Source: an uncultured cyanobacterium (GTDB taxonomy: Bacteria > Cyanobacteriota > Cyanobacteriia > Cyanobacteriales > FACHB-T130). Taken from it: DNA of 64,000 nucleotides. The stretch covers positions 1 to 64,000 of the forward strand of contig CAKZHE010000252.1 of the NCBI GenBank assembly GCA_936920195.1, read 5' to 3'. Each line of letters starts with the position of its first letter. Position 1 is the stretch's first letter. Shown here one piece after another: positions 52,880 through 62,585 of this stretch. Below the pieces are notes generated by a model. The model saw only the letters and a program-made list of their open reading frames with translations. It was not told the DNA's origin and did no database searches. A program made the translations under genes and the position numbers.

Positions 52880-52963
52880 CCCTGTTCCCTGTTCCCTGTT
52901 CCCTGTTCCCTGTTCCCTGTTCCCTGTTCCCTGTTCCCAATTCCCTGTTCCCCGTTCCCTATT
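52880..52963. repeat. Heptanucleotide tandem repeat (CCCTGTT)n, STRR-like
   Basis: About eight head-to-tail CCCTGTT units, then degenerate ones (CCCAATT, CCCCGTT, CCCTATT). It is the reverse complement of the unit at 6504-6590. Confidence 0.85.
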
Positions 52964-53075
52964 AGCTAAAATAATGTAGAGACGTTGCCAGCAGCGTCTC
53001 TACATTTTGTGTTTAATAAGATTAAGTGCTAACGCGATCGCTACAGCGAAGAGCCTATTACTTCAGGAGTTGCCC

Positions 53076-55316
53076 ATGAATCCAGTCGTCTTGGTTTTAG
53101 TAGAAATTCTAATTGTGATTGGATTGTCGCGGATCATTGGTTTAGCCTGTCGCTGGGTGAATCAGCCTTTGGTGATTGGAGAAATTATTGCCGGGATTAT
53201 GTTGGGACCATCTCTATTTGGGCTAGTCGCTCCCGGTTTAGCGGCAGCAATCTTCTCTCCAGAAACCATTCCTTATTTGAATGTGCTGTCTCAGGTAGGG
53301 CTGATCTTTTTTATGTTTTTGATTGGTTTGGAATTAGACCCCAAATATCTCAAAAATAATTTAGATGTAGCTATTTTAACTTCTAATGTCAGCATTATTG
53401 TCCCGTTTTCCTTGGCAATTGTCCTTTCTTTGTGGCTTTATCCCCTAGTTTCTAACGCTAGTGTTTCTTTTACTGCTTTTGCCCTATTTTTAGGTTCGGC
53501 GCTGTCCATTACGGCTTTTCCAGTTCTCGCCAGAATTATTACAGAAAATAACTTGCAAGGAACCCGTTTAGGCACGCTGGCTTTAACTTGTGCTGCCGTA
53601 GATGATGTCACAGCTTGGTGTTTGCTGGCATTATCAATTGCCGTCACGCGGACTAATAGCATGGCAGGAGCAGTTCCAACGATGATTGCTTCCTTGGTCT
53701 ACATTGGTTTGATGCTAACTGCTGGGCGGTGGTTTCTTCAGCGGGTAGCAACTGTTTACGAACGCAATGGTAGACTAACCCAGTTGATGCTAGCAGGCAT
53801 TTATGCAGGGGTGGTGGCTTCAGCCTTGATTACTGAATTGATTGGCATTCACTTGATTTTCGGCGCTTTTTTGTTAGGGGCGGTAATGCCAAAAAATCCT
53901 GGTTTGGTGCGGGAATTAGCCCAAAAAACTGAGGATTTTGTCTTGATTTTTCTGCTGCCAATTTTCTTTGCCTATAGCGGCTTGCGGACTCAAATTGGGT
54001 TGCTAGATAAAGCAGAATTATGGGGGATTTGTTTGGCAATTTTGGTAATGGCGATCGCGGGTAAATATGTCGGCACTTACTTCGCGGCTCGGGCTAGCGG
54101 CATTAACAAACGAGAAGCTTCTGCCCTAGGTTGGTTGATGAATACGCGGGGACTAACGGAACTAATTGTCCTGAATATTGGTTTATCTTTAGGGGTGATT
54201 TCGCCACTGCTATTTACCATGTTGGTAATTATGGCGCTAGTGACTACTTTTATGACTTCTCCCCTATTGGAGTGGACTTATCCCAAAAAACTGATCCAGT
54301 TGGATGTCCTAGAAGCCGTTAATCCTCAAGAAATTCCTAGCACTGATTCATCAGGATCTGGTTCTCAAAACCCCCAAGTTACCAACTCGCTAATTCGGAC
54401 TTATAATATTTTAGTTCCAGTCGCTAATCCTAGCACCCAAAAAGGATTGCTCCAACTGGCAGTAGCGATCGCCGGAACTAGACTGCAACCTGCCATCGTC
54501 CATCCTCTAAGTTTAATTGAATTGCAGGACGATTATTTATTTGAAAGTATGCCGATGGAGGCAGAAAGAGTCATTGCCGAGCGCCACTTGCGCCTGGAAG
54601 AGTTAATTCAAAGTTTGGAGCCACCAGAAGTCAGGGCATTAGTTCATCCGATTATCAAAATTTCTAACAATATCGCCCAAGAAACTGCCCAAATTGCTGC
54701 CTTAGATGGCACAGATTTAATTTTAGCTGGTTCCCATCGTCCAGCTTTTAGTCAAAATCTCTTGGGTGGGAGAGTGGGGCAAATCCTCAGCACGGCTCCG
54801 GCAGATGTGGCGGTGCTAATCAACCGAGCCGTGGAATTGGGAGAAGCGGCAATTCAGGATTATGAAAATTTATTGGTTCCCTATTCTGCCAATATTCACG
54901 ACGATCTGAGTTTGGAATTAGCTTTACGGCTACTCATTAAGCGCGATCGCCGTCATCTGACCATACTGCGAATTGCTGCCAATGGACAACCTGCCCAGGA
55001 ATTAAGTTATGAAGCCAACGCATTGATGGCAAAATTGCCCTCAACAGTGCGATCGCGGATAGAAATGCAGTTGATTGAAGCCGAAGATCCCATTCAAGCG
55101 GTGATTGAAGCCTCGGCTAAGGTTGATCTTACTTTAGCTGGGATGAGTCGTTCTTGGGGCATAGAACGCCAAACCCTAGGGCGCTATACCGACGAATTGG
55201 CAACGCGCTGCCAGTCTCCGCTGTTAATTACCCGCCGATATTCTCAAGTTACTTCTCACTTAGCCTCTGTGCTAGCCAAAGAGGAGCAGAATTTCAACTT
55301 GCAAACTTCAACCTAG
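53076..55316 (+). CDS. CPA2-family cation:proton antiporter with UspA-like tail
   Basis: 746 aa from the ATG preceded by AGGAG; an upstream frame from 53007 is rejected. The first about 400 residues form a Na+/H+ exchanger domain with 12-13 helices (including GEIIAGIMLGPSLFG and TCAAVDDVTAWCLLAL, the conserved Asp-Asp ion-binding pair). The cytoplasmic remainder has two UspA-like halves (IRTYNILVPVANPSTQKGLL; ENLLVPYSANIHDDLSLELA). It exchanges Na+ or K+ for protons in pH or salt balance. Confidence 0.93.
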   Translation: MNPVVLVLVEILIVIGLSRIIGLACRWVNQPLVIGEIIAGIMLGPSLFGLVAPGLAAAIFSPETIPYLNVLSQVGLIFFMFLIGLELDPKYLKNNLDVAILTSNVSIIVPFSLAIVLSLWLYPLVSNASVSFTAFALFLGSALSITAFPVLARIITENNLQGTRLGTLALTCAAVDDVTAWCLLALSIAVTRTNSMAGAVPTMIASLVYIGLMLTAGRWFLQRVATVYERNGRLTQLMLAGIYAGVVASALITELIGIHLIFGAFLLGAVMPKNPGLVRELAQKTEDFVLIFLLPIFFAYSGLRTQIGLLDKAELWGICLAILVMAIAGKYVGTYFAARASGINKREASALGWLMNTRGLTELIVLNIGLSLGVISPLLFTMLVIMALVTTFMTSPLLEWTYPKKLIQLDVLEAVNPQEIPSTDSSGSGSQNPQVTNSLIRTYNILVPVANPSTQKGLLQLAVAIAGTRLQPAIVHPLSLIELQDDYLFESMPMEAERVIAERHLRLEELIQSLEPPEVRALVHPIIKISNNIAQETAQIAALDGTDLILAGSHRPAFSQNLLGGRVGQILSTAPADVAVLINRAVELGEAAIQDYENLLVPYSANIHDDLSLELALRLLIKRDRRHLTILRIAANGQPAQELSYEANALMAKLPSTVRSRIEMQLIEAEDPIQAVIEASAKVDLTLAGMSRSWGIERQTLGRYTDELATRCQSPLLITRRYSQVTSHLASVLAKEEQNFNLQTST

Positions 55317-55341
55317 GGCTAAAGCCCAACTACTAACCAAA

Positions 55342-55854
55342 ATGAAACTTAAATCTTTGCTCTTTTACAGTGTAGCAATTGGTTCTGCAATTATTTTATT
55401 TAAAACTGTTACTGCCTACGGGGAGTCTGCCTTGAAAGCACCTCCTCCAATTAGCGGGCGCTATCTTTTGCAAGCCCAAAATTTACCCGGATGCTTAAAA
55501 GCTGAAAATTTAGTTTTAAATATTCAGCAATCAGGAATTTATTTATTTGGCTCCTTAGCCCCAAGAGAAAAAAGTTCTGAAAGCACTACTGAAGCCGAAG
55601 AAAAACCTTCTTTAAGCGGATTATTGCGCCATCGGCAGCTAGTTTTATCCGGCACAATTCCCCATTTATCAGGGTGCGATCGCTCGCTCCACAAGTCGGC
55701 GGAAATTAAAATTATAGCCGAGTTAGAAGCAGGGGCGATCGCTCCCCAGCCCCAAAAACTGATTGGTAAAATTACTTTCAACTTTATTTCCGACTCAACT
55801 GAATTTACTGCCGAATTACAACCCAAAATCGCCTCTCAAAAACCTGCTCATTAG
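55342..55854 (+). CDS. Exported hypothetical protein
   Basis: 170 aa. An N-terminal hydrophobic segment (LLFYSVAIGSAIILFKTVTA) predicts a signal peptide or anchor. The rest is beta-rich (SGRYLLQAQNLPGCLKAENL, LVLSGTIPHLSGCD) with two conserved-looking Cys that could form a disulfide. It lies 25 bp after the antiporter and is probably cotranscribed. No family recognised. Confidence 0.6.
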   Translation: MKLKSLLFYSVAIGSAIILFKTVTAYGESALKAPPPISGRYLLQAQNLPGCLKAENLVLNIQQSGIYLFGSLAPREKSSESTTEAEEKPSLSGLLRHRQLVLSGTIPHLSGCDRSLHKSAEIKIIAELEAGAIAPQPQKLIGKITFNFISDSTEFTAELQPKIASQKPAH

Positions 55855-55868
55855 TGGCTCCTAAATGT

Positions 55869-58100
55869 TCAAGATTTAATTGGCAGTAGAATTGTAAATT
55901 TAGTGCCATTTTCCGATTCTGAGTAAACATTAATTTTGCCATGATGCTGTTCAATAATCCGATAGCAAACCGATAAACCTAAGCCCGTACCTTGTCCTAC
56001 AGGCTTCGTCGTAAAAAAAGGATCGAATAATTTATGGAGAATTTCCGGCGCGATCGCCGGACCATTATTCCAAATGCCAATCTCAACCAATCGATAATTA
56101 ATTGTAGATGTACCAATTTCAATCGTTGGCTGAAATAAATCTTCATCCAGGACTTTAATTGCTTCTTCTAAAGCATCAATAGCATTACTAATTATATTAA
56201 AAAATACCTGATTTAATTGTGCTGGACAGCACTCAATCAACGGCAGTTCCCCATATTTTTTAATTAGCTTAATTCCCCCTACCAAGCGATGGTTGAGAAT
56301 TAATAAAGTGCTATCAATGCCTTTGTGAATGTCCGCCTCTTTGACTTCCGATTCATCTAACCGCGAGAAGTTTCGCAAAGAGAGAATGATCTGGCGAATT
56401 CGCTCCGTACCACTCTGCATAGAATTTAAAGTTTTCGGCAAGTCTTGATACAGAAAATCTAGTTCAATGTTAGTAATTTTATCAGCCACTTCTGCCACTG
56501 GTTGTGGATAGTATCGGTGATAAAGATTAATTAATTCTAGCAAATCTTGGACATAGCTCTTCACATAACTAATATTACCATAAATAAAATTAATCGGATT
56601 ATTAATTTCGTGGGCTACTCCCCCCACCATTTGCCCCAAACTAGACATTTTTTCTTTTTGAATTAACTGAGTTTGAGTTTGTTGCAATTGAGATAAAGCC
56701 TCTCGGAGCTTTTCTTCGGCTAGTTGGTATTCGGTAATATCTCTAACTATGCCATCTATCCGAATTGGGTTTCCCCGATCGTCGTAGACAATCCAAGCCC
56801 GATTATTTACCCACCTTATTTCCCCATCCGGTCTAATAATCCGACAACTAACATCAAATTTACCATCGGTCAAGATTTGGCGATAACATTGTTTTACCCG
56901 CTGCCAATCTTCTCTAAAAACAATTTTTTTCCACAAACGGGGATTGTTGAAAAAATTCTCTTCTGAGCGATGAAAGATAGTTTTGCTGGCAGGATTGAGG
57001 TAAAGTAGTTCTAACTTATTTGGACTAGCTGACCAAACGGTATCTTGCAAAAAGCTTAAAATACTCTGTAGCCGGGATTCACTTTTGTAAAGGGCGGCGG
57101 TTCTTTCTTCTACCCGCTGTTCTAGGGTTTGCCGCGCTAACTCTAATTCTTGGGTATATTCAGCCACTTTTTGAATTAAATTATTGAAGGAGTGGGCTAA
57201 TATTCCCACCTCATCTCTGGTAGTTACAGGAATTCGCAAGGTAAAATTCGCTTTTTCTGTGGCTTGCTGGGCTACCTTGATTGCTGATTCAATTGGTTGG
57301 GCGATCGCGCAGCTAGTATAATAGGCCAATGCTAAAGCAACAACCAATGATATTAGCATCGTACTACCAACCAACATCCGCCCCAATACTTCTGATTCTT
57401 CTACTTCTTCATTGGCGCGATCTTCCTCTTTTTGCGCTATCATCAGTAGCGCTTCTACATCTTGGGAAAATCTTTCAAATTCAGTCGCAGTAGGGGCATT
57501 AGTAAAACTAATAATCGTCTGTTGCGCCCTACTAATTTCTGTGGATGGCAGACTGCGCCAATTAATTTTTTCCAGTAAAAGCTTAACCTCTTGGAAATAG
57601 TTTTCGATTAGGGGTTGGTGCGTTTTTAAAAACAATTTCCATTCTGGACGATGGTGACGATTCGCTAGATCGTTAATTTCCTCAACTAAATTGGTTACTT
57701 CTGCTTCGGTTTTTAAAAATTGAATATAGTGCTGGTGAAAACTTTTTGGTTGAGATAATAAAAAAATAAATTGCTGTTGGTGATTTCTAGCCGTAATCAC
57801 ATTAAATCTCAGTTTATTAAATAAGTTGCTTTGTTCGCGAATCAATTCTACCCGTTTTTTCGCTTCAGCTTCATAGTAATAATCTCCCAGAATCTGTGAG
57901 GCAGTTATTCCTAGGAGCAAAATAAAAATCGAAATTGTATATCCTAGGTAGATCTTTTTTTTAATGCTGAGACAATCCAGCAATTGTCGTATTTTCTCTG
58001 GGAAAAGTTTTAGAACCTTAGTCTCAGGGACAGAAGTCAGTTGAGAATTTACAACTTTAGTTAGACGGACAAAGCTAAATTTTTTGTTTTCCACAACCAT
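55869..58100 (-). CDS. Membrane sensor histidine kinase (HAMP-PAS-HisKA-HATPase)
   Basis: 743 aa. It has a TM helix at about 52-72 (YTISIFILLLGITASQILGD), a periplasmic helical sensor (about 75-235), a second TM (about 240-265), HAMP, PAS/PAC (about 345-465), a HisKA-type helix with GQMVGGVAHEINNPINFIYG (phospho-His), and HATPase_c with NIISNAIDAL, GIWNNGPAI and GTGLGLSV. The HEINNP form is typical of the HisKA family common in cyanobacteria. No response regulator is adjacent. Confidence 0.92.
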   Translation of the reverse strand: MVVENKKFSFVRLTKVVNSQLTSVPETKVLKLFPEKIRQLLDCLSIKKKIYLGYTISIFILLLGITASQILGDYYYEAEAKKRVELIREQSNLFNKLRFNVITARNHQQQFIFLLSQPKSFHQHYIQFLKTEAEVTNLVEEINDLANRHHRPEWKLFLKTHQPLIENYFQEVKLLLEKINWRSLPSTEISRAQQTIISFTNAPTATEFERFSQDVEALLMIAQKEEDRANEEVEESEVLGRMLVGSTMLISLVVALALAYYTSCAIAQPIESAIKVAQQATEKANFTLRIPVTTRDEVGILAHSFNNLIQKVAEYTQELELARQTLEQRVEERTAALYKSESRLQSILSFLQDTVWSASPNKLELLYLNPASKTIFHRSEENFFNNPRLWKKIVFREDWQRVKQCYRQILTDGKFDVSCRIIRPDGEIRWVNNRAWIVYDDRGNPIRIDGIVRDITEYQLAEEKLREALSQLQQTQTQLIQKEKMSSLGQMVGGVAHEINNPINFIYGNISYVKSYVQDLLELINLYHRYYPQPVAEVADKITNIELDFLYQDLPKTLNSMQSGTERIRQIILSLRNFSRLDESEVKEADIHKGIDSTLLILNHRLVGGIKLIKKYGELPLIECCPAQLNQVFFNIISNAIDALEEAIKVLDEDLFQPTIEIGTSTINYRLVEIGIWNNGPAIAPEILHKLFDPFFTTKPVGQGTGLGLSVCYRIIEQHHGKINVYSESENGTKFTILLPIKS

Positions 58101-58328
58101 AGCTTCTTGGTTATTGAAAAGTCAATTTAAGTTTTCGTGTACTGGATAGTTAATTTAACATTACTCGATCGCAAATTGGACATTTACCATTTTTTGATAC
58201 AATTCTTAATTAATGGTTAAATTGCTAGCGAATATACTTAGACTCCGGCATTGAGCAATAAGGATGCCATAGCCTCGATATTGACATACTCACCGGGCTG
58301 AAGCCACGGGGATAGTATTCATCACAAT

Positions 58329-58925
58329 CTAGTGTTCGATGGCAGAACGTCCTTGTTTGGCTAGCCGAATCAGGACAAAGTAGGCTAAATAAAGCACATA
58401 AATCATTAAGGCGGTGATGCCCAGAAATCCTAAAAACTTGGGGGTGGAACCAGCATGGAAATATTGCTTATATAGCCAGGGAGCTTTCAGCCAGACTTCA
58501 CAGAAGGGGGTGTTAATAGCTCCGGCAGAGAAGCCACAAGGTAAAAAGGGAATTAAGGCGATCGCCCCTAAAATATGGTAGATTGTTGTTGCCCAGCGCC
58601 AAGATGTCACCGTCAGTTTGAGGGGACTGGGTAACTGATCGTTAATATCTTCATTAATGTCTGCCCAAAACCACAAAGAAATCGGAATTAACAAGCGAGC
58701 AAGGAAAGCAGAGACAAAGCTCAACGGCGAACTGGCAATCATCAAATAAATGGTAATTGCTAGCAGGCTGGCAACTCGCCAGTAAATTGCTAACAGGTGT
58801 TGGATAGATTCTGATTTTTCCACAAACGCCCAAATTAGGATCGCTATGGGCATAATGACAGCTAAAACTACTGCCAATCGATAATCCATCCAAACTAGAG
58901 GTTCAAACCAAAGTTGACTATTCAT
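58329..58925 (-). CDS. DUF3177 family membrane protein
   Basis: 198 aa with five to six hydrophobic helices. It opens WFEPLVWMDYRLAVVLAVIM and has FVSAFLARLLIPISLWFWAD and the GCGFSAGAINTPF-like loop region. This matches the cyanobacterial DUF3177 family. Its function is unknown. It lies downstream of CP12 on the same strand, separated by a hairpin. Confidence 0.85.
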   Translation of the reverse strand: MNSQLWFEPLVWMDYRLAVVLAVIMPIAILIWAFVEKSESIQHLLAIYWRVASLLAITIYLMIASSPLSFVSAFLARLLIPISLWFWADINEDINDQLPSPLKLTVTSWRWATTIYHILGAIALIPFLPCGFSAGAINTPFCEVWLKAPWLYKQYFHAGSTPKFLGFLGITALMIYVLYLAYFVLIRLAKQGRSAIEH

Positions 58926-58952
58926 TAATTTTTATGTGTAGTCTCGTCCAAG

Positions 58953-58999
58953 AAAAAGCAAGCAACGCCAGCTACTAGAACAGCGTTTTGCTTGCTTTG
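58953..58999 (-). terminator. Hairpin downstream of CP12
   Basis: AAAGCAAGCAACGC and GCGTTTTGCTTGCTTT are largely complementary with a 14-nt loop. It lies between the CP12 stop and the DUF3177 start and probably terminates the CP12 transcript. Confidence 0.6.
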
Positions 59000-59047
59000 A
59001 GAGTAATCTAGGTGAAATCAAAAGAATTGACTAACTGCCAAACCAGA

Positions 59048-59302
59048 TTAATCCTCATAGAGACGGCACTCATCCGCACCAGGATTATCATCGCAATATC
59101 GCTCTAGGGAGTTTTTGGGCTTTTTAGTTTCTTTTTGATGAGATGCTTCCGCTTGTAGTTCTTCTACTGCATCCCAAGCCGCCGCGCATTCACCGGAGCT
59201 TGCGCCCTTAATATCGCAAACTTCACGGGCTTGGCTGCGTTCTGTTTCAATTTTTTCTTGTAGGTCTGATTTTGGTTCAACTGTTTGTTGTAGGTTGCTC
59301 AT
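59048..59302 (-). CDS. cp12: CP12, Calvin-cycle regulatory protein
   Basis: 84 aa from MSNLQQTVEPK; a longer frame is rejected. Both Cys pairs are present: AREVCDIKGASSGECAAAWD (N-terminal loop) and YCDDNPGADECRLYED (C-terminal GAPDH-binding tail). It is intrinsically disordered when reduced. On oxidation in darkness it clamps GAPDH and phosphoribulokinase into an inactive complex, stopping carbon fixation. Confidence 0.96.
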   Translation of the reverse strand: MSNLQQTVEPKSDLQEKIETERSQAREVCDIKGASSGECAAAWDAVEELQAEASHQKETKKPKNSLERYCDDNPGADECRLYED

Positions 59303-59344
59303 AATAAGATATGGGATTTTGGGAAACTTAGGGGCTTGAGCCAA

Positions 59345-59662
59345 TAGAGGGAAAAGGACTCAAGCTATTTTTACCACATTATCTTTGGGATAGCTGATTT
59401 AGCGGTTTTTAGAGCGGATCTATCGGTATTTTTTAAGATTTAGCCGTTCTGGGCTAGTCGCTAACCAGTTTACCCAGGTGTTGTGGTTGACCTCTGTATA
59501 TTAACTTATATTAAGGAGCGATCGCCACTGTCAAAGTAGATCGCGCCAATAATTGCCTATAATTGCGAATAATCAGCATAGCAGATTCCCCAGTATCTTG
59601 CAGGAGATCCCGCTAGGATAAGGTCTAATCCCTCATTAAGAGTCAATTCTTCAGGAAAAGCA
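59345..59662. other. Intergenic region between CP12 and FIST gene
   Basis: A 318-bp divergent promoter region for CP12 (leftward) and the FIST protein (rightward). Apart from one HIP1-like site (GAGCGATCGCC) I see no gene, RNA or repeat. Confidence 0.6.
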
Positions 59663-60916
59663 ATGGCTAATCAGCTTCAGTGGACTAACGCTTTATCAAC
59701 TCGTCCCTCTTTGGAAGCCGCAGTGACAGAAGTCGTAGAGCGCACTCAAAAGTCGCTGTATGCCCCTGCTGAATTGGCACTGGTGTTTATTTCTTCGGCT
59801 TTTGCCAGCGAATATTCTCGTCTGATGCCTCTATTGCGGGAAAAGCTCTCTGTGCCAGCCTTGATTGGCTGTAGCGGTAGCGGCGTTGTGGGGACAAATG
59901 CGGCGGGACTAACTCAGGAAGTGGAGGGAGAAGCCGCCCTGAGCCTTACTCTCGTCCATCTGCCGGGAGCTTCCGCCCAAGCATTCCATGTTGATGAAGC
60001 GGATTTACCAGACTTAGACAGCGCACCGGGAGCATGGGTGGAATTGATTGGAGTTCCACCCCAAGAGCAACCTCATTTCATCCTATTGGCGGATGCCTTT
60101 TCTTCCCGAATTAACGATTTGTTGCAGGGGATAGATTTTGCCTATCCAGGGGCGGTGAAGGTGGGGGGACAAGCCAGCGGCGGCTCCGCAGGCAATCGCA
60201 GTGCTTTATTTTGCAATTACCAAATGTACCGCGAAGGCACGGTGGGCGTATCTTTGGTAGGGGATATTGTCCTAGAAACCATTGTGGCGCAGGGTTGTCG
60301 TCCCATCGGTCAGACCTATCGAGTCACGAAGGCAGAACGGAATATTGTGGTGGAAATCGCCGCCGATAATAGCGACAATACACCCGGTTATGATGAGAAA
60401 TCCCGTCCGCCCTTGGAAGTGCTGCGAGATTTAATCCAACAGTTGAGTGAAAATGATCGTCAATTAGCCCAGCATTCGCTGTTTGTGGGGATTGTGCGAG
60501 ATGAATTTAAACTGCACGTGGGACAGGGAGATTTTTTGATCCGGAATTTATTGGGGGTAGATCCTAGGTTAGGGGCAATTGCCATTGGCGATCGCATTCG
60601 TTCTGGTCAGCGGTTGCAATTTCACCTCCGGGATGCCCAAACTTCGGCAGAAGACCTGGATTTTCTACTCAAAAGATATCAAAGTAAAACGGCTACCAGC
60701 CCCTCGGCAGCCGGGGCGCTGATGTTTTCCTGTGTTGGTCGCGGCGAAGGGCTGTATGGGCGGCCTAACTTTGATTCAGCGTTGTTTCAGCAGCACATTC
60801 CCAATATCCCTGTAGGCGGTTTCTTCTGTAACGGGGAAATCGGACCTGTGGGAGGTAGCACTTTTCTGCACGGTTATACTTCCGTGTTTGGGATTTGTCG
60901 CTCTGCTGCTGGTTGA
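59663..60916 (+). CDS. FIST-domain sensory protein
   Basis: 417 aa. FIST_N (about 20-215), with LALVFISSAFASEYSRL, LIGCSGSGVVG and GAVKVGGQASGGS. FIST_C (about 220-400), with PPLEVLRDLIQQL and ALMFSCVGRGEGLYGRPNFD, and the closing PVGGFFCNGEIGPVGGSTFL, HGYTSVFGI. FIST domains are thought to bind small ligands such as amino acids. There is no output domain, so it probably acts by protein contact. Confidence 0.93.
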   Translation: MANQLQWTNALSTRPSLEAAVTEVVERTQKSLYAPAELALVFISSAFASEYSRLMPLLREKLSVPALIGCSGSGVVGTNAAGLTQEVEGEAALSLTLVHLPGASAQAFHVDEADLPDLDSAPGAWVELIGVPPQEQPHFILLADAFSSRINDLLQGIDFAYPGAVKVGGQASGGSAGNRSALFCNYQMYREGTVGVSLVGDIVLETIVAQGCRPIGQTYRVTKAERNIVVEIAADNSDNTPGYDEKSRPPLEVLRDLIQQLSENDRQLAQHSLFVGIVRDEFKLHVGQGDFLIRNLLGVDPRLGAIAIGDRIRSGQRLQFHLRDAQTSAEDLDFLLKRYQSKTATSPSAAGALMFSCVGRGEGLYGRPNFDSALFQQHIPNIPVGGFFCNGEIGPVGGSTFLHGYTSVFGICRSAAG

Positions 60917-61120
60917 TTTTGATTTTAAGAAAAAAGCGATCGCGCACGCCAAGTTTCACAAACGCCGTTAAATCCGGTTGGTGGTTGGCTGGAGAATCAA
61001 CACTTATTTAAGGTTTGGTAAATTTTGGGTTAAATTATTGATTTAACTAATTGGCAAGGGACTATCTAGATTATCCTGATTCTAAAGGGCAGATCTCTTG
61101 TAGGGTTCGGATGGAAGATA

Positions 61121-62512
61121 ATGACAAAGCTGCAAATAAATTCCCCCCCAGGGAAAAGTATTAGTTTTCTGGCTTTTTTTAACAGTTTAGACCCCGCTAG
61201 AAAACTAATTTTATTGGGATTGGGATTTCTAAGTATTGGTTTAGTGGCAGGAATGGCTTGGTATCTCCTGCAAACCTTTAAAATTCATAAATTAACCCTG
61301 GTAGCTGGCAGTAAAGACGGCGAAAGCTATGTCCTCAGTCAAGCAATTAAACAAGTAGTAGAAGCACAAAATTCCAAAATCAGAATTGAAGTTGTAGAAA
61401 CTAGCGGTACATCGGAGAACCTAAAATTATTAGAAGCGGGAAAAGCTCAACTAGCAACGGCTCAAGCTGATGTACCCGGAGGGGCATCGGTTCGGACGGT
61501 GGTAATTTTATATCCAGATGTTTTTCAATTAGTTGTTAAAGATACATCAAAAATCAAGCAATTCACGGACTTAAAAAGTAAGCGGATTGGTTTGTGGAAA
61601 AAAGGCGGGCAGTATCGTTCTTTTTTAGATATTGCGGCGCACTACGGTTTGCAAGAATCCAACTTTATTTTTGTGGGAGAAAACCAAGAAGAATCGAATC
61701 AAGCTTTTCGCCAAAATCAAGTAGATGCCATTTTTCGCGTTCGGGCTTTGGGCAACAAAACGATTGCCGATTTGGTAGAAAAACATCGAGGACGATTGGC
61801 AGCAATCGAGCAAGGGGCAGCAATGCGGATTAAATATCCCGCTTTTGAACCATCGGTGATTCCCAGAGGAGCATATCGCGGTAGCAGCCCAGCAGTACCT
61901 GGGGCGGAATTACCGACAGTCATAGTAAATCGGTTGTTGGTGGCGAGCGATCGCGTTGATAATGAGATAATTAAAGAAATTACCGAAATTCTGGACAGTC
62001 ACCGTCAGGAAATTGCCAATAAAATCCCGGCTGAATCTGCCGATGTTCGTCCTTTGGTTTCTTTAATTAGCAAGCCGACTACCACAGGCGGCACGGGGAT
62101 GCCCATTCATCCAGGGGCAATCGCCTATTTTGAGCGCGATAAGCCTTCATTTGTGCAAGAATATGCTGATTATGTGGGGCTAATTTTAACTCTCATCTTA
62201 CTATTCGGTTCCTGGTTGTGGGAACTAAAAGCATGGCTAGAGCGGCGGCGCAAAGATGAAGCGGATATCCATATTGAAGCAGTAATTCAGTTGATGACAG
62301 CAGTACAGGAAAATCACCAACAACCGAATGCCGCTCTAGGCGACTTAGATCAAATTTTCGCTCGTGCTGCCAAAGATCTAATTGACGAAAAAATTTCCCA
62401 AGAATCTTTTCGTACCATCAGTGAAGCCTACAAAGCTGTGAGAGATGCTATTGAATATAAAGGCAAACTAAATACCTTAATGGCTCGTAAATCTCCCCAG
62501 GTATCCCAATAA
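61121..62512 (+). CDS. TAXI-family solute-binding protein, membrane anchored
   Basis: 463 aa. An N-terminal TM (LILLGLGFLSIGLVAGMAWY) is followed by a periplasmic binding domain (about 60-320: LVAGSKDGESYVLSQAIKQV, KSKRIGLWKKGGQYRSFLDI, QVDAIFRVRALGN), a second TM (YVGLILTLILLFGSWLWEL) and a cytoplasmic helical tail. TAXI proteins normally feed TRAP transporters. No TRAP permease is adjacent, and the second TM with cytoplasmic tail suggests a sensor or orphan receptor. Confidence 0.88.
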   Translation: MTKLQINSPPGKSISFLAFFNSLDPARKLILLGLGFLSIGLVAGMAWYLLQTFKIHKLTLVAGSKDGESYVLSQAIKQVVEAQNSKIRIEVVETSGTSENLKLLEAGKAQLATAQADVPGGASVRTVVILYPDVFQLVVKDTSKIKQFTDLKSKRIGLWKKGGQYRSFLDIAAHYGLQESNFIFVGENQEESNQAFRQNQVDAIFRVRALGNKTIADLVEKHRGRLAAIEQGAAMRIKYPAFEPSVIPRGAYRGSSPAVPGAELPTVIVNRLLVASDRVDNEIIKEITEILDSHRQEIANKIPAESADVRPLVSLISKPTTTGGTGMPIHPGAIAYFERDKPSFVQEYADYVGLILTLILLFGSWLWELKAWLERRRKDEADIHIEAVIQLMTAVQENHQQPNAALGDLDQIFARAAKDLIDEKISQESFRTISEAYKAVRDAIEYKGKLNTLMARKSPQVSQ

Positions 62513-62585
62513 AATCAAAAGTTTGTAGTTGGGCTTCAGCCCTCCAGATTAGGAAGGGAAAATAAATAAGATGATGAATTTAGCA

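Larger units (their letters stand above)
52695..53075. other. Intergenic region made of repeats
   Basis: There is no gene. In order: AT-rich CAATTCAAAATT units; a GTAGGTTGGGTTTTCACTAG segment; the 45-bp repeat whose inverse is at 16238; a tandem CCCTGTT array; and a TAGAGACGTTGCCAGCAGCG/GTCTCTACA hairpin just before the antiporter gene. Confidence 0.7.
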